From Pontibacter aquaedesilientis (GTDB lineage Bacteria > Bacteroidota > Bacteroidia > Cytophagales > Hymenobacteraceae): a stretch of 64,000 bases of DNA. The stretch is from positions 62,001-126,000 of the forward strand of contig NZ_JACXAJ010000004.1 in NCBI RefSeq assembly GCF_014773225.1, read 5' to 3'. Shown piece by piece: positions 25,221 through 32,809 of the stretch. The position numbers and the translations under genes were made by a program. The notes under the pieces were generated by a model. That model made no database searches. It worked only from the letters and a program-made list of their open reading frames with translations, and had not been told where the DNA came from. Every line of letters begins with the position of its first letter. The stretch's first letter is position 1.

Positions 25221-26135
25221 TTAAGCCAGACCTGCTCTCCTGCGTTTTTTTGATTCAAGATTTATAGCCACGCCAGTTCCGATCAATAAACCGATCAGGC
25301 CGCCTATACCTAGAAATCTACTCAAGCTCGGACCTGTAGGCTTTAACCTTGGTATAAAACCGGTTACAATTTCAACGTTCGCCAGCTTCTCCAGATCAGC
25401 CTCCAGATCGACCTGCTCTTTATACATGGTAATACTCTGCTTATACAGGTTAGTTGGGTCGATGGGCTGACCGTAAACAAAACCATTTACAGGGCCACGG
25501 GGCTCACTTACACTCGTTTTCATGCTATCAATAGAGGAAATCTCGCCTTTCAGCTTAGATATCATATTCTCAACCTGCTTTTGCTTAATCCTTTTCTGAC
25601 GGGCAAAGTACCTGTTGTTTTCCAGATAGGTGGTAATGGCAGGTTCCAGGCTATCGAAGAGTTCAGGGTTATAAATCGAGAGCTCAATTCTGAAAGGCGA
25701 ACCGGTTAACACACTGTCTTCCTCCACCCTATCCTGGTCCAGGTTAATGAACTTCATCTCCTTGATCTCCTTGGCGGATGCCGGGGTAATGTCCAACCTT
25801 TCCGCTACGGCCTCAAAGTTGTCCTCCTCAATCATTTCGGAAAGTTTGTTTAGCTGATCCTCAATGAATTCGTTTCGGATATTGGCCAGCACCAAGGTCA
25901 TGGAAGAGGTATAGTAAGGTTTCAATAAGGTATAAACCCCTAAGGCTAAACCCACAACCACTATAAAAGTAATGATAACAGTAGCTATATTATTAGCCAA
26001 TGCTCTGAACATATACAGTATTAAACTAACAATTTTTCGTAATAATCTTCCGATATAATGGAGGATTACAGACAAATCAATTTCATCGTAGCTATTGCGA
26101 TCCTTTAAGTTATTTTCTTGTTCTCGCTTGTACAT
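25221..26135 (-). CDS. Wzz-like polysaccharide chain-length determinant
   Basis: A 304-residue inner-membrane protein of the PCP/Wzz group that sets glycan chain length. It has a cytoplasmic N-terminal stretch of about 50 residues, a first helix (IATVIITFIVVVGLALGVYTLL), a periplasmic coiled-coil domain of about 190 residues (IEDQLNKLSEMIEEDNFEAV to QVDLEADLEKLANVEIV), a Pro-rich GFIPRLKPTGPSLSR segment and a second helix (FLGIGGLIGLLIGTGVAI) with a basic tail. There is no tyrosine-kinase domain. ATG 26135 is preferred to 26168 because homologous N termini are polar. It is divergent from the flippase gene and marks the left edge of the polysaccharide locus. Confidence 0.82.
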   Translation of the reverse strand: MYKREQENNLKDRNSYDEIDLSVILHYIGRLLRKIVSLILYMFRALANNIATVIITFIVVVGLALGVYTLLKPYYTSSMTLVLANIRNEFIEDQLNKLSEMIEEDNFEAVAERLDITPASAKEIKEMKFINLDQDRVEEDSVLTGSPFRIELSIYNPELFDSLEPAITTYLENNRYFARQKRIKQKQVENMISKLKGEISSIDSMKTSVSEPRGPVNGFVYGQPIDPTNLYKQSITMYKEQVDLEADLEKLANVEIVTGFIPRLKPTGPSLSRFLGIGGLIGLLIGTGVAINLESKKRRRAGLA

Positions 26136-26323
26136 TGTTCTTATTCTAAATGAAAAGCAAATATACATGTAAAGCCCTATATGTCTAAATTAGAACATTA
26201 AGCTTTATTAAAAATCAGTAGATTTGCGCGGCTTCTAAATTTGAAAGAAGCGCTCTAAGCATAAATCTTAGCCTTATAAATTAGAATGAAAACAAAATGG
26301 CTGTCCTCATTTGAAATAGATTT

Positions 26324-26417
26324 ACTCTATAATAGAGTGTTCATAGTTGGCATTAGGTCCATCTAATAATTTCTGAGAGGTTGAATTAATTTTTACAAAT
26401 TTCTCTATTACAGAGAA
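26324..26417. promoter_or_regulatory. Two short palindromes upstream of the flippase gene
   Basis: ACTCTAT (26324-26330) and ATAGAGT (26332-26338) form a perfect palindrome around one A. TTCTCT (26401-26406) and AGAGAA (26412-26417) form a second, 11 bp before the flippase start. Both sit in the AT-rich 290-bp divergent gap between the Wzz-like and flippase genes. They could be operator sites for the locus, but no regulator is nearby. The rest of the gap shows nothing clear. Confidence 0.3.
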
Positions 26418-26427
26418 TTCAAGGAGT

Positions 26428-27759
26428 ATGTTTAGAAGAATAGCGATTACTGGCTCTTTAACAGGGTTAGCTCATTTTCTCTCACTATTTTCTTTGGGAG
26501 TTGCCGTTAGATTTTTGGATAATGATCAAATTGGAAATCTAGCTCAAATTGATGCCAACTTACTGCTTATTACTGCCATAGTTTCTTTTGGCTTACAAAT
26601 AGCAACAACTAGAGACATTGCTTTATCTGATAACTGGCAGGATAAACTAAGATCAACCCAATCAGCACGTTTTACTTTATCACTACTGCTAGTTGCTTAT
26701 GGTTTCATAGAGATTTTTATCACGAGATCCACAAGCTCATTAGTATTTCTTACTGCTCCCTTTATCGCTTTAAATGCTGATTATGCATTATATGGAACTG
26801 GTAAACCTATCATAGCCTCATTACTATCGTTTGTAAGAGTTTTGATTCCTGGATTATTTTTGATAATAATTTCTGTATTTTTCGCACAATACATAGAAAT
26901 AGGCTATTTAATTGGTGCTACCGCGGGTCTACTTATCTCTGGAAGATTAGTTTCTAAATCACTTGATACAAATTACTTACAAAAAATAAACAGAGATTTT
27001 GTCAAAAAATATCTTCTTAACTACAAAATTGGTTTAGCATCATTATCTATAACCTTACTGGAGTTAGGGCAGATTTCTATTGCTAGATTTTTTTATGATG
27101 ACTTAGCTATAACCAATGTCTATATGGCCCTCAAACTGTACATTCTCTATCGTGGAGCTCAAAGACTAGTTATACAATCGTTTTACCGCGATATAAATGA
27201 TAATACTAAAAGTATATCATTAGATAATTTTGGGATAATTATTGGCTTCCTATTTCTAATTATATCATCTATTTATTCAAAGACTACTATTTATTATTTA
27301 TATGGACAAGAGTATGTTGGCTCGTATCTTAACTTTATTATTTTAGGTATTACAGCTCTATTATCATCAATACTCACAACTGGTAGTCCTAAAATTTTAC
27401 TATTAAAGAAAGATCATGCGTACTTTAGCTCCTATATCATAAGTTCATCTCTTAGCTTGATCGTTACTATTGGGCTTTCTTATACTAGTTATGCTAGCTA
27501 TGGTATAGCGACAGGAATACTGATAGGTGAGACATGTCTGTTAATCTTATTTACAAAACATTTAGGAGGTTTTAAATATCTGAAGCCACGATTAGCAGGT
27601 GCATTTATGCTTGGGCTTTTCCTATTGGTACTGATCTACTCAACTAATTGGATTAACGTTCCTCAACTTTACATTGCATTTTTAAATATTATTCTTTTTA
27701 CCTTATTCTCACTAGCATTGTATTCCAAGCTCTTTCCAAAATTTAAATTACTTTCATAA
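26428..27759 (+). CDS. Polysaccharide flippase (Wzx/MATE-like)
   Basis: A 443-residue protein of about 12 membrane helices, in the oligosaccharide flippase superfamily, expected to move undecaprenyl-linked repeat units across the inner membrane. The N-terminal pattern GSLTGLAHFLSLFSLGVAVRF followed by NDQIGNLAQIDANLLLITAIVSFGLQIATTRDI is typical (an early polar loop and a conserved Arg/Asp after helix two). It is the first gene of the plus-strand polysaccharide locus and is very AT-rich compared with housekeeping neighbours. Wzx proteins diverge quickly, so assignment rests on topology and context. The next gene is 84 bp downstream. Confidence 0.8.
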   Translation: MFRRIAITGSLTGLAHFLSLFSLGVAVRFLDNDQIGNLAQIDANLLLITAIVSFGLQIATTRDIALSDNWQDKLRSTQSARFTLSLLLVAYGFIEIFITRSTSSLVFLTAPFIALNADYALYGTGKPIIASLLSFVRVLIPGLFLIIISVFFAQYIEIGYLIGATAGLLISGRLVSKSLDTNYLQKINRDFVKKYLLNYKIGLASLSITLLELGQISIARFFYDDLAITNVYMALKLYILYRGAQRLVIQSFYRDINDNTKSISLDNFGIIIGFLFLIISSIYSKTTIYYLYGQEYVGSYLNFIILGITALLSSILTTGSPKILLLKKDHAYFSSYIISSSLSLIVTIGLSYTSYASYGIATGILIGETCLLILFTKHLGGFKYLKPRLAGAFMLGLFLLVLIYSTNWINVPQLYIAFLNIILFTLFSLALYSKLFPKFKLLS

Positions 27760-27843
27760 AAGTAGTTCAGAATATTAATCAAAATTTAAGGCCATAAATA
27801 AAATTGGCATGCTTTATCTTAATTAAGATATTTAGAACAAATA

Positions 27844-29115
27844 ATGTCGCTTAAAATCAGATCATCATTAAGTTTTTTAATATTTCTACTCCTTTTCACG
27901 CAGGGGAATATTGCTTTAAAATTTATTGGTATATGCTTCATTTATGTTGTAAATCAAATTCCCCTACTTCCCAGAAAAGTTTCTGGCCTTGAATTCTTTT
28001 TCATCTTTGTTACGCTATACTCTTTTGCAGCCTTCATCTTTATAGCTCCCTTCGAGCCGATAAACTACATATTCGTTTTGTTTCTGAATCTCACCTTTTG
28101 GGTTATAAACTATCTCGCATTAAGACAGACAATTACATTCATTAAAGAAACACCCACTCCAGTTATTAAAAATACTATTGATAACTTCTTTATAGTCAAT
28201 TCAATTTTTGTTGTCTCCCAATTTATATTTATTTCATACCAGGAGAAAACATGGAACCCTTATATATATGGATCGTTTGGAATGAGCACTGGAGATTATA
28301 TAAAAGGAATCTATGCCAATTCCTCGATCAATATGATCATAAATTCATACTTTATTGCCTATTATATTAGCTTAAAACATTGGAAAAAAGTTATTTTAGC
28401 AGCATTCATCATGTTAATGACCACTTATATGAGTGGTATCGTATTATTTTTTGGTGGCATCGGCATATTACTAGTAATTGGATTGAAGATATCTTTTTCA
28501 AGAAAAATAATCGCAGTATTCGGCGGTATTGCACTGTTATTTATCCTGTATTTTATTTCTCCAGAAAATATTAACTATGCTTTGGAAAACCTATCAAATA
28601 TTTTCACCCAAAGTCCACCAAGAAAGATCATATCAATCACCCAAACTTTTCAAAATCAAATCTCTGGATTTACCGAATTTATCTTTGGAGAAGGGCCTGG
28701 TAGGTTTTCATCTAGAGCTGCCTTTATAGCAGGTGGCGAATACGTCTCTTGGTATCCAGAGAGTCTGGTATATAAAAGTGCGGCATTCACTAAAAACCAT
28801 TTCAGCCTTTGGAACAACGAAGTTCTCTCTATACCCTACAACGATGGTACGGCTAATCAGCCATTTTCCATATATAACCAATTCTTAGGTGAATATGGAT
28901 TTGTAGGCCTGCTTTTGCTCTTGTTCTTATACCTTGGCTATTTTATTAAGAGGTATAAATACTTAACCTATGGCAAACTGCTTCTGATTACTACGCTGGG
29001 CTATTTTATCCTTGATTACTGGTTTGAGTACTTTTCTGTTCTTGCCATTTTCGAAATGTTTATGCTACTGAACTTAAAATCAAATGAAGAAAAAGAATCT
29101 ATCGAAACCACATAA
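27844..29115 (+). CDS. Polysaccharide polymerase-like membrane protein (Wzy candidate)
   Basis: A 423-residue protein with about 10-11 membrane helices and one large loop (about residues 245-345, from LENLSNIFTQSPPRKIISI to YNDGTANQPFSIYNQF) ending near FLGEYGFVGLLLLLFLYLG, the layout of O-antigen/exopolysaccharide polymerases. No sequence motif proves function. The position beside the flippase and before a glycosyltransferase supports Wzy. AT-rich. Its last 32 bases overlap the next gene. The protein at 30348-31700 has a similar layout, so the roles of polymerase and ligase could be swapped. Confidence 0.62.
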   Translation: MSLKIRSSLSFLIFLLLFTQGNIALKFIGICFIYVVNQIPLLPRKVSGLEFFFIFVTLYSFAAFIFIAPFEPINYIFVLFLNLTFWVINYLALRQTITFIKETPTPVIKNTIDNFFIVNSIFVVSQFIFISYQEKTWNPYIYGSFGMSTGDYIKGIYANSSINMIINSYFIAYYISLKHWKKVILAAFIMLMTTYMSGIVLFFGGIGILLVIGLKISFSRKIIAVFGGIALLFILYFISPENINYALENLSNIFTQSPPRKIISITQTFQNQISGFTEFIFGEGPGRFSSRAAFIAGGEYVSWYPESLVYKSAAFTKNHFSLWNNEVLSIPYNDGTANQPFSIYNQFLGEYGFVGLLLLLFLYLGYFIKRYKYLTYGKLLLITTLGYFILDYWFEYFSVLAIFEMFMLLNLKSNEEKESIETT

Positions 29116-30217
29116 TAAGCTGTTATTCATCGTACAGCTTCCGCCGCCGGTACATGGTGCTTCAATGATGAATAAATTTGTCGTTGAGAGCAGTCTAATC
29201 AATAATGAGTATGATTTGAAGGTCCTTCCACTGAAGTTTGTTGATAGAATAGACCAAATTGGTTCCTTCTCTTGGAAAAAGGCCTGGCTATCTATAATGT
29301 TCGTGTATAACTTAGTATTGACGCTTACAAAGTTTAAACCTAATTTGGTTTATTACACTATTGCTCCATTTGGTAATGCCTTTCTCCGTGATGCTTTTTT
29401 TGTATTTATTATTAAATTGTTTCGCAGCAAGATTTTATTTCACCTACATGGGAAAGGTATAAAAAACAGCATTCAAAAAAAGCCTTGGATGAAGACTTTG
29501 TACAGACAAACTTTCCAAAAAACATCAGTTATACATCTGTCACAAAGCCTTCTATATGATCTAGACCCTTTTATCTCTACCCTCAGCAATATTTTTGTTG
29601 TACCGAATGGAATACCAGAGATAAACGATTGGGAAGCATGTACCAAAGTAAAACACCAAGATAAGGTCCAAATCATTTACTTATCCAATCTGGATACAAC
29701 GAAAGGAGTGCTAGTGCTTTTTGAAGCATTAAAAATCCTAAACAGTGAGCACATTAACTTTGAAGCAAATATTATTGGAAATTCATCAGACATTACTATT
29801 AATAATCTTAAAAATCTTGTAAAGGCATCTAAACTTAACGATAAGGTGAAAGTTGTAGGCCCTAAATACAGTTACGAGAAATATCAGTATCTTTTTAATG
29901 CCGATATATTCGTTTTTCCCACTTACTACGAAAACGAATGTTTCCCGTTGTCGATATTAGAAGCAATGCAAATGGGTAACGCCATAATTTCTACAAATAA
30001 TGGAGCAATAAAAGAGATTGTTGTAGAGGGTGAAAATGGTTTTATCGTAGAACAAAAAAATCCAGTAGCTCTTTCCATTAAGATTAAAGAGCTTATTAAT
30101 AATAGGAAACTGCTCAACAATATGAAATCTAATAATAAAAAGAAATACAAAGACTTGTATACTCTTCAAAATTTTGAAAAATCTATATTAGAGTGTATTG
30201 AAAGGGCATCTATTTAA
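29084..30217 (+). CDS. GT4-family glycosyltransferase
   Basis: A 377-residue cytoplasmic GT-B enzyme that should add a sugar from a nucleotide donor to the lipid-linked repeat unit. The N-terminal glycine loop is LFIVQLPPPVHGASMMNKFV. The C-terminal donor domain has IIYLSNLDTTKGVLVLFEAL near residue 202 and the GT4 signature FPTYYENECFPLSILEAMQM near residue 285, with the E-x7-E pair. The ATG overlaps the upstream polymerase-like gene by 32 bp. Strongly AT-rich. Donor and acceptor are unknown. Confidence 0.85.
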   Translation: MKKKNLSKPHNKLLFIVQLPPPVHGASMMNKFVVESSLINNEYDLKVLPLKFVDRIDQIGSFSWKKAWLSIMFVYNLVLTLTKFKPNLVYYTIAPFGNAFLRDAFFVFIIKLFRSKILFHLHGKGIKNSIQKKPWMKTLYRQTFQKTSVIHLSQSLLYDLDPFISTLSNIFVVPNGIPEINDWEACTKVKHQDKVQIIYLSNLDTTKGVLVLFEALKILNSEHINFEANIIGNSSDITINNLKNLVKASKLNDKVKVVGPKYSYEKYQYLFNADIFVFPTYYENECFPLSILEAMQMGNAIISTNNGAIKEIVVEGENGFIVEQKNPVALSIKIKELINNRKLLNNMKSNNKKKYKDLYTLQNFEKSILECIERASI

Positions 30218-30347
30218 TAAGAATAAATGCACTGCAAACAACAAGACTTTTATCAGAAGTTCAACAACTTATGTTGAGAAGCCATAAAGATTCATTTCGC
30301 TGGTAATCACCTTTATAAAATCTATTTACCAGTTTTGTTTAGCTAAA

Positions 30348-31700
30348 ATGTCTTTAAAAATTATAGCACAAACCTTTAAATCCTTAACCCTACATAGGGC
30401 TTACTTCGGGTGTATCCTTTTGATGGCATTAACGATTCCGTTCCATTATAAAATAAATAATGTAGCAATTGGTTTACTAAGCATTGTTTGGGTATATGGA
30501 ATTTTAAAAAAAGAACTTCAGCTGAAAAGATTTTTTTTCAATGCAGCGAACATACTAGTACTTTCCATCTTCTTTCTACATTTGATCGGGTTATTTTATT
30601 CCGAACACAGAGGTGAGGGTATAAAATCTATTGAAACGCAGCTACCTTTTTTTGCCTTCCCCTTTTTACTGTTCCCACTTAGAAAATTTTATTTAAAAAA
30701 ATCAAACACTATATTCAATATTTTTCTGTTTGGGTGCTTTATTTCTTCATTAATTGCCTTATTAGGAGCTTTACTCCAAACAATCGAAACTAAAACACTA
30801 TATACTCTTAATCCAATAACGGGAGTCAATGAATATCATTTCTTCTATCATCAGCTGACAAGCCATATAGGTTTGCATGCAGTTTATTATAGCCTTTACA
30901 TCGCTTTTTCTCATTTGTTAGTAACTCAAACTGTATTGCACCGTTTTTCATCCCGCAGCATAGTTGAGAAAATATACCTTATATTTCTACTAGTTTACTT
31001 TCCGATAATTTTATACCTCTCTCATTCCCTTACTATTATTTTTACTTGGATAGCTTGTTTAATATTATTGATCATTTACTCATTAATAAGCCATCAGCTG
31101 ATCATAAATAGAAGATTATTGCTTACTGCTGTAGTATTTACATTTCCATTTATCTGTTTTATGGGGTACCGAACGGTGCAGGAGAAAATTAATATTGAAA
31201 CTGTAGGTGTCTTTAGTTTCAGCGATGGTCAGCATAGTGGAAGTTGGGGAACACTAAATGTAAGACTTGCTAAATGGATTTGTGCCTATGAAGTGTTTGA
31301 GGAAAACTTTTGGACTGGCACAGGTACCGGGGACGATATGTCCGCTCTTCTAGAAAAGTATGAACAAAAAGAATTTTGGATTGGCATCCAAAACAGATTT
31401 GATCCTCATAATCAATTTTTGAACTATGGAGTGGAGCTTGGCATTTTCGCTGTAACCGTATTTATTTCCATCTTACTCTTGATGTTTAGACAAGGCATTA
31501 TAAGTCGTAATGTTGAATTATTGACTTTCCTTATATTATTTTTAACATTTAGTTTAACGGAATCGACATTAGCTTCAAACAAGGGGATTGTTTTCTTTGT
31601 CTTCTTCAGCCTATGTTTCGTCCACATGACTGGAAAATCAGGTCCAATGAAATCTGACTACCGAAATTACAACAAGAACAATTGTGGACTAGGAAAATAA
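30348..31700 (+). CDS. O-antigen ligase family membrane protein
   Basis: A 450-residue protein with about 11 helices. The large loop between residues 280 and 345 contains GTLNVRLAKWICAYEVFEENFWTGTGTGDDM and the HNQFLNYGVELGIFAVTVF segment, characteristic of the Wzy_C/O-antigen ligase family. NxxLNxxVExG with an upstream DPH is a hallmark of these enzymes. It may attach finished glycan to lipid A or another acceptor, or polymerise repeat units. AT-rich. It is followed by 320 bp without a gene, which separates it from the less AT-rich second half of the locus. Confidence 0.75.
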   Translation: MSLKIIAQTFKSLTLHRAYFGCILLMALTIPFHYKINNVAIGLLSIVWVYGILKKELQLKRFFFNAANILVLSIFFLHLIGLFYSEHRGEGIKSIETQLPFFAFPFLLFPLRKFYLKKSNTIFNIFLFGCFISSLIALLGALLQTIETKTLYTLNPITGVNEYHFFYHQLTSHIGLHAVYYSLYIAFSHLLVTQTVLHRFSSRSIVEKIYLIFLLVYFPIILYLSHSLTIIFTWIACLILLIIYSLISHQLIINRRLLLTAVVFTFPFICFMGYRTVQEKINIETVGVFSFSDGQHSGSWGTLNVRLAKWICAYEVFEENFWTGTGTGDDMSALLEKYEQKEFWIGIQNRFDPHNQFLNYGVELGIFAVTVFISILLLMFRQGIISRNVELLTFLILFLTFSLTESTLASNKGIVFFVFFSLCFVHMTGKSGPMKSDYRNYNKNNCGLGK

Positions 31701-32020
31701 TAACTAATGAAGTGCTATTTATATTGGACACCCTATATATCTCTTGATCAGATTTCCCTATACACTTATGATTACTTAATGCTTCAAAATATAGCCCCTG
31801 CACTATTCATTTAAACAATTTTTTCACATATTTGCATTATAATCTCTTCTGAATAACCTGGTAATAGCAAAGGAGAAGAAATTAGCATTTCCTATGACTC
31901 TTGACTGTACTTATGAAACCAAACTTGCTTAATCGACTTGCCTCCCTAATGTTTAACTGCACCATCTCTGCTGTTTAGATTATCTTACTGGAATACCTCT
32001 ATTAAATTTAATTTCCTGAG
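31701..32020. other. Gene-free AT-rich gap inside the polysaccharide locus
   Basis: No credible gene or terminator. ACATATTTGCA near 31825 resembles a -7 box by one mismatch and could start a second transcript for the 32-42 kb genes. Composition shifts here from strongly AT-rich on the left to moderate on the right, so it may be a recombination joint. Confidence 0.4.
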
Positions 32021-32809
32021 ATGACTATTTCTGAAAAAGAAAGGGTTGTGTGTAATTTTCACGTTCACACCAATTACAGCTTTGACGGCTACAACAGCTT
32101 TAGAAAATTATACAAGTTTTCCCGTAAGGCTAACCTCGATGTAATCGCTATCACGGATCATGATACGATTGATGGGGCGCTCGACTTTTCAACCTGGCTC
32201 AGGAAAAACGGCAAAGAGGATTTACAGGTAATTATCGGAGAGGAAGTAACCTGTTCGGATGGTACTCATATTATAGGCTTAAACATCGTGCAACACATTC
32301 CGGGCGATACACCGCTCACCGTAGTGGAAGCGATCAAAAAACAGGGAGGCTTCGTTTACTTCCCGCATCCAACCCGCCACGATGGAATCCTGTCTTCAGC
32401 GTATAAAGACGCCTGCCTTCCGCTCGGTGACTTCTACGAAGCATTCAATGGAAAGGCTCCGCACGATTTCAACCTCCAGGCAATGGACTTTTTTGCGCAG
32501 TTTCCAGATATCTTGCCTTTAGCAGGAAGTGACGCACACTACAACTGCGATCTGCTAAAATGTACCTGCGTGTTACCCTATAGCTCCAAGAACCTTCTAT
32601 CAGAGTATAAGTCGCACAAAAAAATCTGCATAAACGGGTATCCCAAAAAGAATTCAGCAGGGTATTTTCCAACTTATTATAAATTCAAAAGCATACTCAA
32701 CCCTCCTGGGTTTATTAAATCTTTAGGGAAAGCTGTTTTCCCTGCTTATAAAAATTTTAAAGAAAGAAACTTAGTATTTAAGTTAGAAAAGGTTTATGAT
32801 AATCTCTAA
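32021..32809 (+). CDS. PHP-domain phosphoesterase-like protein
   Basis: A 262-residue protein of the PHP (polymerase and histidinol phosphatase) superfamily. Metal ligands are visible: HVHTNYSFDG near residue 12, IAITDHDTIDGAL near residue 44, GEEVTCSDGTHIIGLN near residue 75, FPHPTRHDG near residue 115 and AGSDAHYN near residue 170. It probably hydrolyses a phosphate ester using two or three metal ions. In polysaccharide loci similar proteins accompany sugar-modifying enzymes, but its substrate is unknown. The last 14 bases overlap the next gene, suggesting coupled translation. Confidence 0.82.
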   Translation: MTISEKERVVCNFHVHTNYSFDGYNSFRKLYKFSRKANLDVIAITDHDTIDGALDFSTWLRKNGKEDLQVIIGEEVTCSDGTHIIGLNIVQHIPGDTPLTVVEAIKKQGGFVYFPHPTRHDGILSSAYKDACLPLGDFYEAFNGKAPHDFNLQAMDFFAQFPDILPLAGSDAHYNCDLLKCTCVLPYSSKNLLSEYKSHKKICINGYPKKNSAGYFPTYYKFKSILNPPGFIKSLGKAVFPAYKNFKERNLVFKLEKVYDNL

